Shown here piece by piece: positions 12,232 through 24,633 of a stretch of 64,000 bases of DNA. The stretch comes from Paragonimus skrjabini miyazakii. Its lineage: Eukaryota > Platyhelminthes > Trematoda > Plagiorchiida > Troglotrematidae. Each line of letters starts with the position of its first letter. Positions within the stretch are counted from its first letter, which is position 1. A program made the position numbers and the translations under genes. Below the pieces are notes generated by a model that had not been told where the DNA came from, made no database searches, and saw nothing but the letters and a program-made list of their open reading frames with translations. The stretch covers positions 234,346-298,345 of the forward strand of contig JTDE01000230.1 of assembly GCA_014338405.1 (NCBI GenBank). The letters are read 5' to 3'.

Positions 12232-15200
12232 TGTGGGACCTGCAGAGTTCGCACTCTAAAACAGATAGGCCAACGGGCAGCTCTTGCACGAACGTTAGAC
12301 TCGTTGCATGTCGAAGTCCGCTGTATATCAGAAACTAGAATCCAGGACAGTAGTCAGCGTATGGAACTAACAGCACCCGCATTGTCTACCCGATAATGGT
12401 TATACACTTTGGGTAACTCCACAGCCGCTGTTGAAGGTCAGGCTGGAGTGGGTATAGTCCTTAGCTCGCCGGCCGCAGCCGCATTGATAGATTGGATTCC
12501 TGTTAACAGTAGACTTTGTGCCATCCGCTGAGCAGGTTCCGTTAAGGCCAACTCTAGACACAAGACTTTCAGGAATTTATCCATTGTGTTTTGCTTACGC
12601 TCCTACTGACTGTAGTGACGTCGGCGTCAAAGTAGCGTTGTAATCGGGTCTGGCCGCTCTCCTTCGGCGGTCGACACGTGGCTCTGATATAGTCGTTCTG
12701 GCCGGAGATATGAATGCTCAGGTCAGCCACCTTGGTGTGGCTGAATCTTGTTTAGATGGCACGTTTGGGATAGCGTCACATCGGTCAGATAATGGCAGGC
12801 AATTGTTGCAGCTGTGCGCTGAGTATAAGCTATTTTTAGCCAGCACTAGTTTTAGATATCGTACACGTCATTGCTATACTTGGCGCCCGCCTTCTCCGAA
12901 TCAGGCATGGTCTCAGATAGACCACATAGCTGTTAGTTACAGGTGGCGTGGTTGCATTCAAGACTGTCGTTCCTATTAGAGCACGTACTTGGACTCAGAT
13001 CACGCATTAGTATGTTGTCGTTTTGTTCTTACTTTTGCTGGACAACGACACCACCGACAGCAACGACTGGCTGTTGATAAATTGGCTTTGCCATCGGTAA
13101 CGCATAAGTGCCAAACCAGCTTAGAAAGCTGCCTTAGTGATACTCACTCCGAAGACCCTAATGGCTGCTGGACACAAATCTCACAGGTTTTTCAGAAAGC
13201 AGGTACTGTGGCATGCGGCACAGGGGTACATAAGTTTAATAAACATTGGATCTCAGAGAAACCTTTGGAGTTGTTAGAAGCCCGGGGGAAGGTTCTTTCG
13301 GGTAGTTCACATAATAAGTCTAGAAGAGATATCCGTAGAAAGCTGAAACGTAGTCTAAAGGCTGATCGTGAGGTTTGGTTATTTCAAAATGTTAAGGAAA
13401 TGGAAATCACTTTTGCTTCAGAGAACACCGGCAAACGCTTTAAGCTGATCCGTGCTACTGATCCCAGGCGACAGTGTGTCAGTGAAACTATCAGCGAGGC
13501 ATACGGCACACTAATCTATAATAAGTCCAGAAGGTTAGAACGTTGAGCGGAACACTTCGAGGGTCAATTTAGTTGGCTTCCTGCTTCTACCGTGCTGCCT
13601 CCACAAACTTCTGGTGTAACGCCCTGGTCGGTAGAGTTAAAACCACCCACTGAGACTGAGGTTCGCAATTGCATCTCGGCTCTCAGTCGCAATAAGGCTG
13701 CTGGTCCAGATGATCTCGTGCCGGCACTTTTTAAAGAAGGTGGAAAGGTGTTAGTTGAGGCCTTGACTCAGCTGTTTCAACTTGTGCGGATCATGGAGAC
13801 CATCCCTCCATGTTGGAGTCACGCGATAATAGCTCCTATATTCAAGAAAGTTATCAGGAGCTCTTGCGAAAACCATAGGGAAATTAGTTTGACCCCAGTC
13901 ATTTCTAGGGCTCTGGCATCCATTATGCTCCGTCGACTCACTGCAGTTCGGGAGTTAAACATTAGATAAAAACAGGCAGGTTTTCGTCCTGGTCGGGATG
14001 TATAGATAACATTTTTACCCTTCGTCAAATTCTGGAGCAGCGTCATTTGTACCGCCGGCCAACAATTGCCGTATTTCTCGACTATAAAGGTGCGTTCGAT
14101 TCGGTAAATACATCTGCACTTTTAGAGTCGCTTAAACGCAGAGTTGTACCGACCAAGTATGTGAACATACTGTCGGCGCTTTACTCCCATACTTCGGCTC
14201 AGGTTAGGGTTTACGGTGAGCTGTCTGACGGTTTCAGCACCAGGGGCGGCGTACGTCAAGGCTGTCCCCTTTCACCAATTTTGTTTAATTTCGTCATGGA
14301 CGAAATAATGGAGGATTGTCTCCGGCAGTCACAAGATGCTGGTGTGAACCTCCTACCTGGTGCAAGGCTGACTGATCTTGATTATGCTGACGATAAGGTG
14401 TTACTTTTTGACAACGTTCAGGCGGCGCAAGCAACGCTAAATGCAATTCCACGTTCTGCTAAGTACTTCAGAAAGCGCTTTGCGGCTTCGAAATGCAAAG
14501 TGCTTCTGCAAGATTGCTGTGATTACATAGATTTAATGTTAGATAATGAAGTTATGGAGGTTGTTGACCGATTTGTATACCTAGGAAGCTGCATCAGCGG
14601 CGGCGGCGGAGGTGTAGGGAATGAAATAGAGGCGCGTATTTCCAAGGCTAAAGCGGTGTTTACTAATCTGAGGCATTTATGGCGACAGAAAGGTATCTCT
14701 CTGAAGCTTAAGGATCGCGTATATTAGACGACAATGAGGGCTGTATTACTTTACGGCAGCGAAACCTGACCACTCAGGGTAGATGACCTGAACTGTCTTC
14801 AGGTGTTTGACCACCGATGTCTGCGTTCAATCGCTCGTATCGGGTGGCACCAACGAGTGAGTAACGAGGAGGTTAGGAAGCGGGTATTTGGTAATGACTG
14901 TCAAACGAGTTCTTTCGTTCAGTCCTTACATTTGCACAGACTTAGATGGTTAGGTCATGTAGTAAGGATGCCAGCTAGTTGTCTGCCACACCGTGCACTG
15001 TTTGCCGACGCTGCGGTCGATTGGCGCAAGATGGACAGGTGATGACCTGGCGTAGACAAATGAAGTCGTTCACGAAGGGGTTAGCTACTGTGGATCGGGT
15101 TCGTCTTCCGGGCTGGAGCTCTCGCGACTCATAGAGTCAGTGGCTTGAGACATTAGGTGAGATCGCGGCTAACCGAGCTAACCGAGGTCAGTGGCGTGAA

Positions 15201-15515
15201 TGTTGTCGTTGTTTGGTCGAGTTGTCTGTGAAGTGAGTGTACTTAATGACGCGGGGCAGTGAAAGCCGCAAGGAAGCTGTCTTGCTGATGACGCCTTACT
15301 TTCATTTACAGCTCGGTTGTTTGTTTGCAAGGTGTAGGCGCCTTGATGTTGTGTGTTTGAATGTAGACGTAGCCATTTTTTAGTGGTTAGGTCCCCTCTC
15401 CTTCCCTTTTATTTCCTTCTTCCTTCCTATACAGGATTTGTTTTTTCTTCTTCGTCGTTGTGTGGCAGTTAAGCATCAGTGTGAACCCCTGATGTATTGC
15501 TGTCTATGATGATGA
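12232..15515 (+). pseudogene. RTE-like family A copy A2, near full-length endonuclease-RT element
   Basis: Domains in order: APE-type endonuclease about 12240-13010 (SETRIQD, GDMNAQV, QIDHI, SDHALV), a basic linker 13250-13550 (RRDIRRKLKR), reverse transcriptase 13630-14500 (FLDYKGAFDSV, GVRQGCPLSPILF, YADD), and the C-terminal RVSNEEV...RLRWLGHVVRM region to about 15240. A pyrimidine-rich 3' UTR ends in CTGTCTATGATGATGA. It is broken: a one-base deletion in the GRGCID box near 13997, TAG at 14725-14727, TGA at 14767-14769 and a frameshift at about 15035, plus private stops such as the TAA near 13966. The first four lesions recur in copy A7. RTE-clade assignment rests on domain order, tail and general resemblance, not on a phylogeny. 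Confidence 0.85.
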
Positions 15516-15879
15516 CCTGCAGAGTAATTACCAGAAATGGGGGTCGGGAGGGGCAACAGTAGCATACTTCAGCCTGTCTATTCTGCAATACGCAGTAGAT
15601 AGGGCGATCTGGTTTTTACTGCGAGACGGTCGATGCAGTAGGGAATTAATGTTGTGAATAGTTATGGTTATATGTGAGCCGAAATATTGCCAAAACGTTC
15701 AGATCTGGAAGAGAGGACGATTAAGGTTCTCAACCGAAGCCTTTGGCTCGAAAGCCTATATCACAGTGCAGAGGGTAAGTGGTGTTGGTTTTTTCCGGAA
15801 AAAGATGTCAATCTTCTTCTAACCCCCAACCTGATGGACCAAGAGACTGTGGCCTCTCAGATCTCTATCTATTGGCCTA

Positions 15880-16250
15880 TCTGATATGAGTGACTGTCGG
15901 TGTAATCGAAACACCGTCTAGTTTAGCCCATTAGGCTATCGGGATGCGCAAGCCGTCACACTGTGTCCAGGTCCCGTCTCATTGTGATTTTCATTGTTTG
16001 AATGGGATAACTTGGTCATGCCTAATGTGAAGGTTATGAATGAATGGTTAACCCCGTTGTCTTAGGAAAACGTGACCCGAGTTCAACTTCCGGTCCCGGC
16101 AGGAATATGTATTATTGACGAGTTCTAAGAAGAGTGAAATTCGACTCCAGTGCTTATTTTCAAAAGAAGTTGGCTGAAACGTCCATGGCAATGCGAAAGC
16201 TGCGATCCATTGTGAGTGATGCTTAAGTTATATTAAAAAACGCCAACCAA
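15880..16250 (+). repeat. S1 SINE-like repeat, copy 3
   Basis: It carries GTGAAGGTTATGAATGAATG, AACCCCGTTGTCTTAGGAAA, a B-box-like GAGTTCAACTTCCGGTCCC, GGCAGGAATATG, and the 3' part GCAATGCGAAAGCTGCGATC. The same order is seen in the other copies. It lies just downstream of family A copy A2. Confidence 0.6.
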
Positions 16251-17290
16251 CCAAAAATCAGGAGTAACACGCGCTATATTTGCGAAAAACTGAGTAGTTA
16301 TGTTAGAGCAGTTATGTCCAGAGATGTACGCAACATAATCTTTTAGCATCAGAAACAGAGGCAAACAACACATACGACAGTTATAAACATCTCAAAGGGA
16401 GGAACCTAAGCAAAGCATCTTCCACGAAAAGAATTCTCTACTAATCTGTTATCAAAGAAGGTTCTTCAGATGCACCTTTTAAAGTAGATGGACCAATTTG
16501 CTGACGAAGTTACGCGTGTCACGCCGTGGTAACGTCGCGTAGCATCAGGGACTTTACCCGTTCTCGCACTAAACTGCACAGTAACCTAGCGGAAACAAGA
16601 CCGAACAACTGACCATATGAACTCACCTGTCGCGATAGCTTGTCTGAGTCTGAGAAAGCTGGCAGTATCTAGCCCACATGACCTTGTATACTGCATGGCA
16701 GCGAACAAGGAGTTGTGACATTATTTAAGCACTCCTATAAAGTGCCACACAACCTAGTTGACGGGTATTAAGATATTGCGCATGACATCTTACCACAAAA
16801 AGGCTTCAAAAGCCAACATGGGGACACATGGACGCAAACAAGGTGTGCCGTCCATATGGTGTATATACACCTTCGGCCTTTGTTAGCCAAATATAAATCC
16901 CGAGGAAGACTTGCAAATCACCACGGTGAACACGAGGTGTGCCGAGTGCCTTAAACGGCTAGAACCCATTCGAAGGGTGTATGAAGAAGTTTGTCCACCG
17001 GCCCCCGGAAACAACAGGTGGACGTAACAACAACTCTTTCGGCTTGAACATCTTCGTTCGGCAGAACTACTACACCAAATCGGTATTCCCTTATAAATCT
17101 TCAAAGAACTGCGGTGTTTCTGTCACAATCTCCTGCAAAACCTAGTAACCGGAATCGGAGAACGCCTGCGCATAAATGTCACCGCAAGTGGCTTGCACTG
17201 CGCAACTTGCGATTCCACCAACATAAATCGTATCTACTGTATTCCGGAAAGAGTAACACACACACATACACACACACATGGAACACTTAC
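16251..17290. other. Intron sequence, no recognised gene
   Basis: This is the 5' end of the long intron after the exon ending at 17291 (minus strand). No exon or named repeat is visible apart from the CA tract at 17256-17279. Confidence 0.4.
17256..17279. repeat. (CA)n microsatellite beside a splice donor
   Basis: An interrupted CA tract on the plus strand, so TG/GT repeats on the transcribed sense strand. It begins 11 bases into the intron from the GTAAGT donor of exon 17842-17291. Confidence 0.85.
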
Positions 17291-17842
17291 TTCGGCAGGC
17301 ACCAGCGATGACATATCCGACGTCAGCGACATTGATTCTGTTTTAATAGTTGCATAAAAATTTGGGTTTGCTGAGGAATTCAAGAAACAATCAGCATACA
17401 ACACTGATTTTCCACATGCTGATAACAGGTGCTCCTTCTGCGAATGTGGTTCCAAGGTGCCTACGAGGGATGCACTGTCAGGGCATTGCACAGCGACCAC
17501 TTTGTTTGTGGATGAGAGTGATCCTGTGCCAGGATGATGTTGGGAGTGATAATGATGAGAGTGGTGATGATGCAACGCGTGGAGCACGTGCTGCAATTTA
17601 CGTTCGGAGCGAGATCCACATGAGCATGTGGAATGACCGCTGTTTGTAGAGCTGGTATTGAGTGGAGGCGGTAAGTTGACATATATGCTCTGACAAGTAG
17701 ATTCTGAGACGCCGTTAACCATGTTTTTGTCTCTGTCCTCCAGAGGACTGGGTTTAGGTAATTTTGATAAACTTGACTGATACTGGGTCGAGGTAGTCGA
17801 CAAACCGGTTCGTTGTGTGGACGAAACATTGCAATAAGTGGC
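17291..17842 (-). CDS. PTB-domain docking/adaptor protein, internal exon (YVNL motif)
   Basis: 184 codons, phase 0 at both ends: acceptor TTTGATTTAG before 17842 and a consensus GTAAGT donor after 17291. The key motif is IYVNLPPPL (Tyr codon 17683-17681), a YxN motif of the kind bound by GRB2-type SH2 domains, next to a proline run. It also has a STCSCGS cysteine pair, a His-rich segment (HHHHSHHYHSQHH) and an acidic, Ser-rich end. No folded domain is seen. It belongs to the same minus-strand gene as the PTB exons by strand, phase and composition; function in signalling is inferred. Confidence 0.75.
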
Positions 17843-18398
17843 CTAAATCAAAAGAGGGATTGAATTTTAAAAAAAATTAATTTCAGATGTTTGAACAGAA
17901 CGAGATAAACCATTGGACAAATATAGACCGGCAGGAGATGTAAAACCTCAACATTAATGTGTGGCAACAAAAGAAAGCAGTAAGGCAAATGAAAGCAGTG
18001 AAGGCATTCTGTACAGCTATTTGGCATCTGTTTCCACCGTTAAATGGGTGGCTATGAACTGAGTAGCAGCTCGATATTAAGCGGTACAACACTGATACCC
18101 CCACATCGTAGGAAAACTACTACACAACCAGTAGTGCTTTACGCATCGAAGTATAAGGTTAAAGTTTCACTCAAGCTAGTTAGAGGCGCTTGAAGTAAAC
18201 TCTGCTAATGTATATTCACTTTTACATTGAACATTTGACGGGTGGCTAATGAAGTGTACAACGAAAAGATAAGTGTACCAATGAGATAAAATTTAAACAC
18301 ACCAAACTGACTGTTACGATGGCTTTCTGGACTGTTTTTGCTTTACACTGAGGTAAGAAAACGTTCGAAATGGTAACGACATCAAGAAAGAGAAATAC

Positions 18399-19371
18399 AC
18401 GTGTAAAACTTGCAGTTTCTGTTACAGGACGGGTTCCGTCAAAGCCACCAACAGACTGAGACTGTTCATCCAGATTGAGTTGACACGAAAGCTTCCTGTT
18501 GAAGGAAATTGGGTCACCGGTGTTATATGTCACAGCGGCCGTATTGTAGCGAGGATTTCGTCTACCTTTGCGAGAGAAGCGAGGCAGTAACCGATCTAAC
18601 CCGTAGGAGGCTAACTGTTTGCCAATTTTTGTAGGATCCTTATTATGACCTTTCTCACGAAGCAACTGTGAGTGAGAATCATAAGGTGGGGCTGTCAGAT
18701 CAAAACTCTTCCGTTCGGAAATGCCCCTCAGAACTTTGGCATTAGGTAAAGTATTGGCTCGGTGGGTTAGTTCACGAGTTCCGGTTAAGTTCTGCGAGTG
18801 CGAGCACCAACATGATGTCGAGTTCGACTCGGTTCGTTCCGGACTGACGACCAGTTTGTGCTCCAAAGCACGGCTAGTTGGACACCAATTAGGATCGCAC
18901 AAAGATTGGCTGCGGTTAGTGGTAAAGGCGGATTGTGGTGGCAAGCTGCCGAGGATCGGATTGTTGAGATCTGGCTGGAAACATGGAAAATTCTGATCGG
19001 AAAACAGCAAACGTGACTTCATAGGCGAACAATCAATGTAGAGATTTCGAGTGAGATCGAGTCGGGCATCAGGCTTGTCGGTTAGATAGGCCTCATCAAA
19101 ATGAGCTGATACAGATCCAGAGGAGAGATCATCGGGGTCACACAGAGAGTAGCTCCTAGTTTCTTCAAGGCGATCCGTTGATTCCGGGTGACCCGTGTCT
19201 ACCGTTTCCGTGTTGGACATGGAACACGAACCGCAGATAAGATTTTTGCCGCAAGCATCTCCGTGAGACGCTGACAGTAAGGAACTAGATCCGGACAAAG
19301 AATGAAAAGTTGGTAAGGAGGAGAGGGAAGAGTGCAATGAGGAGCGATTGACGGCATTCAGTGCTAGAAGA
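18399..19371 (-). CDS. PTB-domain docking/adaptor protein, large exon truncated by an assembly gap
   Basis: Open from the gap edge at 19371 down to a phase 0 donor. Two donors fit the downstream phase: after 18399 (GTATTT) or after 18426 (GTAACA); I report the longer. The 5' end and its acceptor lie in the 100-N gap at 19372-19471. The translated part is Ser-rich and hydrophilic with cysteine pairs (LICGSCS, SCWCS) and tyrosine motifs (LYIDCSP, PPYDSH, RYNTAAV, TYNTGD), plus a basic patch (RFSRKGRRNPR). It has no recognised domain and is part of the disordered tail. Confidence 0.7.
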
Positions 19372-19471
19372 NNNNNNNNNNNNNNNNNNNNNNNNNNNNN
19401 NNNNNNNNNNNNNNNNNNNNNNNNNNNNNNNNNNNNNNNNNNNNNNNNNNNNNNNNNNNNNNNNNNNNNNN
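19372..19471. other. Assembly gap (100 N)
   Basis: Exactly 100 N, which is commonly a placeholder of unknown length. It removes the start of the exon that ends near 18399. Reading frames drawn across it are meaningless. Confidence 0.95.
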
Positions 19472-20000
19472 TGCGTGAGATGGACGGTTCGGAGCAGGAG
19501 AGCGATGTCAACGAAAGAATTGAACATGAGTGTCGTTCACGGTCAAACGGATGGGTACGCTGAAGTATGTGTTCACAGTGTGTAATCTGATTCTGACCAG
19601 TTTTATTTGTGGAGTGAGTGGAATCAACGACGTCCGTATAAAGTACAGCCTGTAGAAAAGAAAAATCGAATCATGGTTTAGAGACAAAATGGAGCTGAAA
19701 TACACAGACGGAAGATTGTTAACTGAATTGGGAATTACGACAGATGATATGATGCGATAAAAACAATACGAATTAAAATCACATAACAAACTGAACACGA
19801 ATATGACTAACACTGTTCCACTAACGCCGACTTCAAAGTCTCCGCAGTAAACGTTAAGAACATGCAACCAAAAAAAAGCGCCTTGTGATAATCGCCCAAA
19901 TTTTTAGTTGAACTAATCGCTAATAAGAAAATAAGTACAAGTAGTTGCCAACAGCGTCAGGCTGGCGACGTTCGTGGAACAGACAAATATAGGTACTCAC

Positions 20001-20655
20001 GTTGAAAGAACGAGAAACACCCGCCGGTCGGACAACTCTGGATTCCGATATGAACTCGCCACCAGCCGTGATTTGCGTTTGGACTGGCTTAGAGATTCCG
20101 GACGTTTTGCGTTTCGTCACAACCTTTCCGAACGAGAACTTGCTTCCGTGTGACTTCCGTCGCGATGGGACAAGATTGCGTAACGTGGAGAATAGAGACG
20201 AGGCCTGGCCAGCAACATGCGAGAAATCATCGCACGCACGCGGATTCTTCATACAAACGTTCAGTGGCAAATGACGTTTGCTTCGCTTACGACAACGTGG
20301 ACAAAAAAGGCTGTGCAATGGTAAATCGCCGTGAAAGAACTCAAACCAGGTATGGTAGGACAAAGAACCGTGGCGTGGACATCGAACAAACAACTGGAGT
20401 AATTGCTGTCCTTGATTTGTCAAACTTGACAGTTCACGAGGTACAACTATGGCATAATTCTGGTCGGTTGACAGTAGAGACCCATCATGGGCTTCAACGT
20501 GGAAAGTTTGTTTTTGGTGTAAATCTGTAGGTTCCATTACCCCTTCGGTAGCTGAAGTAGAAATCACAGGTTTACTACTTGGTGTTGGTTTTTCAGAAAT
20601 TCGACAGTTGCTATGGAGGTTATCGTGACTTTTCGAGTGTTTTCGATGGAAAATG
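20001..20655 (-). CDS. PTB-domain docking/adaptor protein, internal exon
   Basis: Acceptor CCGTCTCCTTTTCAG before 20655 (phase 2, matching the donor at 22642) and donor GTGAGT after 20001 (phase 0). About 218 codons. It contains DQNYAIVVP (YxxV type, about 20459), a Cys/aromatic-rich stretch (RCPRHGS, LFCPRCRKRSKRH) and a basic C-terminal part (RRKSHGSKF). The stretch from EAHDGSLL to FFHGDLPLH is less biased than the neighbours and might be ordered, but I do not recognise the fold. It belongs to the minus-strand gene by phase. Confidence 0.75.
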
Positions 20656-21439
20656 CTGAAAAGGAGACGGAGCACAAGTAGAAAAAAAGTAAAATGATAA
20701 CATTACCGATCATGCAACACTAATGCTTAGGATTGGACAGCTACATTGCAAGTGTTTAACGCCAACAGATGAGTGAACGATTATTCCTCATCGATGCCAA
20801 AAACACTCGTAAAAATTATAAACAAGCTCTCATTGAGTTATGAGGACACTTGTCACAAGTACACATTATGAGTGTCTAGAAATTTATCAACAAAACCATA
20901 TATATGTGGCACAGGAAACATTAAAGGTGCACAAGCAGTTGGTGAATAAAAGTCAATTCGTATCAACAGTTCACTTAATCAATGTCAAACAAGGTGCAAA
21001 TCGTAGTGTCACTTGTTTTCAAGTGCGATCTGTAGGTTGAATTGACAGGAATGCCACAGACAACCAAAATGTCGCTGCCAACAATACGGACACCCTCTAC
21101 GTAAATTTCGGCTGAAAGTGGACTCGAGTGTAACCAGGCCTAAGGGTTGTAAACATCGCCCTAACACTTACCCGGTGCACCACCAGATCCAAGCTTGGGA
21201 ACTGCCTGGGTCAAAACAACACATCCTGAACGACGCAAAAATCACCATTCAAGTGGCACTGTGATTGCTACTTGTTACTGAGTTGGCTGAACCCAGAAAC
21301 GCACGCTTTCTCTATTTATCACGACCATAATCGCTTGCGAAATTTTGAAATGAATGTGTGATTCGCTTGACGACGAATCACTGGGAACAAACTGGTTCAG
21401 TATACTGCGTTTTCATGACATCATAAGATAACGACCTTC
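20656..21439. other. Intron sequence, no recognised feature
   Basis: Part of the intron between the exons at 22642 and 20655. Nothing recognisable until the gypsy-like remnant beginning near 21440. Confidence 0.4.
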
Positions 21440-22320
21440 AGTTTACTCTAGTGTGTTGCTTAGATGCAACACATCAGAAAATGCTGAATAAATGGTTACG
21501 TGAATCGCAAAAGTTCAATTTCACTGTCACATACAGGGCACTCGGTGACAAGATCACGTGGATAACAACAGTGAAATACTATGGTAAGAAAAATGGTACA
21601 ACGGTTTTTCCAGACCTATACTGCTACCTTGGCGAGGTGGTCGGGCTATGCTGACTAGGACTCCGGTCCTTCCAGGTGCAACCTTGTCAGACAGGCCAAA
21701 GGGGAGCAGTCAGACGAAAAGCAGTTTCACTCATAGGATTGTATGTCGCACTACTGACCGCGTAGGAGTGCTTAGGTAGTGAGGCACGATCCTACGGGCA
21801 TACAGCAGAACTATTTTGATAGTTGCGGCACTGCTGTCTTCCGTATCAGGAAGAAGGGGGTTAGAAAAGGTACCCTCAAACAAAGAGCACTCCGATCGTC
21901 CAACGGTTGACCGTGACCGCCGGCGTATTATCCAATACGGTCGAAAAAAATGTTACCTCTCAAAAGCCTGATGTAGCTTCGAGTACATCCACTGCACGCA
22001 GCAGTGCTCAGAACGAGACATCATTGTCTTATTCACTGCGCCCTCGGGCTAGGCAAGCCCCTCACTGCCAAGTGAGTCAGACTCTTGAGTCATTGGCCCC
22101 GGGTGGGGTCCCCCAAGAAAACCATATATCCTGTTGTCTCGCAGGTCAGACTTTTGAGTCAGAGACTCGGGGTGGGGTCCCTCAAGTCAACCCCCTTCCG
22201 CGGCATAAACGACCGGGAAGTATCGGAAGTTATCGTTCTCTTGACAGTGACATTACAACGGTTTATGAAGTTAATACAATCTTAAAAAATCTGAGCGAGC
22301 AACCAGGTGAATGACTACAA
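21440..22320 (+). repeat. Repeat E copy 1, possible gypsy-type LTR retrotransposon remnant
   Basis: At 21480-21560 the plus strand reads KWLRESQKFNFTVTYR, resembling the end of the RNase H domain of gypsy-type Pol (LQEFxFTVxYRPG). From about 21640 to 22310 the sequence is homologous to 57690-58240: shared blocks include GAGCACTCCGAT, GGTTGACCGTG, and TCCTCAAG/CCCCAAGAAAACC. The frame 21907-22314 has SYSLRPRAR, like basic tails of LTR-element integrases. The assignment is tentative; no LTR pair or primer-binding site was found. Confidence 0.45.
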
Positions 22321-22641
22321 AACGTTTGATGAAGGGAACTAGCAAGATGTAACACTAGGAGAACTTAGACTTTCACATCACGGATGTTTGTTGTCATGCG
22401 AATTGTATGTTGTCAAACTAACTGAAAACAGACAGCAGCGGTGGACATAACCCTGGTGTTCTGGTTGATAACCGAGTGTGGTTGGCGGTTAGTGTCGTTG
22501 CCACTGAACTGTCGCGAGCTTGGAACAAAGCAGTTTCTTTGACTCGACAGACCGTTAATCAATTATATAGTACCAACGGTCCTAGCACTGTACTATGTCA
22601 ATAAGGAATCTCTGACACAGAAGTAAAATGATTGAACTAAC

Positions 22642-23182
22642 CGGTGAATTTGCTTCCAACGGTTTACACCTGAAGATTTCGGAGCATCCAATTCAACGGA
22701 ATAGATCGGCGAGAGGTCCGACGACACAATGGGTAAGGGATGAGCTGTGCTGTGGTCTAGTGGCCCTGTAGAGTTTAAGTGACCACGAAACGCGAGATGG
22801 CCGGCGCAGTCGACAGTGTTCGACACATGCGTTATAGAACCGGTAAACGGCGCAGCGTCCGTAGATCTGGGAATCTCCAGCAGAAACAGGGCATCGAATG
22901 ACAGTGAACGTCCAACATAGGAAGGACAAAAACACACTCGATATTGCCGACATCGGTGTCTATAAATGCGATGATAGTTGGCGCACAAAGCGAGTTTCTT
23001 CTCTTTCTTACTGCACGAGGAACACGTATGGCAGGGGGGTTCTTGACGATACAACATCTTGCGAGAGGGATTGGAATTTGGTAGAACAGACAGCACCGTA
23101 TCCAAGTTACACTTGAACACTCCCACCGACGCAGGGCGCACCTCAGACTCCAAGACGGTACTTTTCGACGGCGCCATTTGTT
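22642..23182 (-). CDS. PTB-domain docking/adaptor protein, internal exon (Cys-rich patch)
   Basis: Acceptor CATGTGGTTTACAG before 23182 (phase 1, as the donor at 24634) and donor GTTAGT after 22642 (phase 2, as the acceptor at 20655). About 180 codons. Residues encoded at 23033-22923 form a cysteine/basic-rich patch (PCHTCSSCSKKEKK ... RCRQYRVCFCP), which could bind metal or be palmitoylated; neither is shown. IYSVELDAP, a YxxE/L-type motif, lies near the end. An alternative donor GTGTAA a few codons earlier gives phase 1 and does not fit the next exon. Confidence 0.75.
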
Positions 23183-24633
23183 CTGTAAACCACATGGATG
23201 ATGCAACAAAGAACATACTTATAATCTACAGCGTTAAATGAAACTGAATGTTAACAGTGGAACACAAGAACGATTCAATTTGGTTACGTGAGAATATGGC
23301 CGACAAGCTGTTACCATGTTACTACGGTCAACAGAAAACGTTGACTGCCTGTAAGAATTTAATGCAACTGACTCCTATTAACATGATTTATACGTCAAAA
23401 CAAAATTAGTATCAGGTATAGCATGCAATCGCTGGAAAGAATTGATCATACATCGAAGCACGGAACCCTGCGGATTCAACGACTTAAGTCACCAGAAGGA
23501 AGCTTGAGAAGTATGGCCTATTCGTTATCCGAACCCGTAATCACCTTCCAGCTAACCCCAACATGGGTGTAACCGCAAGAACCGAAGGACTACAATGGTT
23601 TTCAAGCAGGTCGAGTGCGAGCCCTTACACTGTACCCAACAGTGTACGACTCACATCAAGAGAAGATTGCCGCTGGCGGTGGTATGTGCTTGGACTGATC
23701 AAACAGCCGACGAGCCGACGACGAATGCGGAAACAGGTGACTGGCGCCATTGAAATGTCCCTAAGTTATCTGCAAATTCAGGAAGGTACACCTAACCTAT
23801 GCAATTCCGCAGTGTAAAAATATCCGATTCTGCCAAAGCACTAAAGATACTAACAAACCGGTACAGGCACCGACATATAGTAGTTAGCAAGCCATAAGTG
23901 GGTGTGAAACACAGTCCTAGTTAAATACAAACGATTAGCTGTGCTCCTAGCGAATGTGTCACTATGACCTTCGCTGCTGTATTACTTACTACGTGGCGTA
24001 CTTTTGGTTGCTCTGACCTGGATAAAAGCATGAAAAAACTACATTGTAACATTTCTGCTGTGCACAAAAAAATGGCACACCACATGATGAATGCATTTAA
24101 TCGTTTGTTTCAGTCATATATTGAAGTGTTTCCGGAAAGAAGTGCATATAATAGCATGCTAAAGGTTACAACAGGCACAACTACATTCCCGCCACTGAGT
24201 GTGGATCGCACTCAGGTGCTTCAGTGCTGTGAGCCCTAATACAACACTTGCTAATCAAAGCGCAAAACAGAAGTCGACATTTTAGTCATACAAATGGCAG
24301 GATTATTAAAAAAACTATCCGCTGTATTCAGCGCAACTGGATCCAAAACAAATTTGTCTTACTTAAAGAAAGTCAGAAATGGAAATGAGGTGAAATTGAA
24401 CAAACTTCACACATAAGCGATTAACATACAAAATATTTTAGAGGTGGTGGGCGGATTGGCACTAGCTATCCACGTGAGTATCCAGAGATCTCATTCACAT
24501 AGTTTGTTAGGGTATCTCCGCCACCTGATAGGCACTAACTGATCGATTGTCCGTTGTTGTTGGAAGAAAACTGATTTGGTAGGCAATTATACAAGGGAGC
24601 GGGTAAACAAAAAGATTGAACACAGGATCTCAC
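23183..24633. other. Intron sequence, no recognised feature
   Basis: Intron between two phase-1 exon ends. Open frames at 23563-23817 and 23964-24239 (+) show no motif I recognise. Confidence 0.4.

Noticed and set aside
19285..19585. Frames crossing the 19372-19471 N run
   Set aside because: The frame across an unsized gap has no meaning; only the downstream exon on the minus strand is supported by splice phase.
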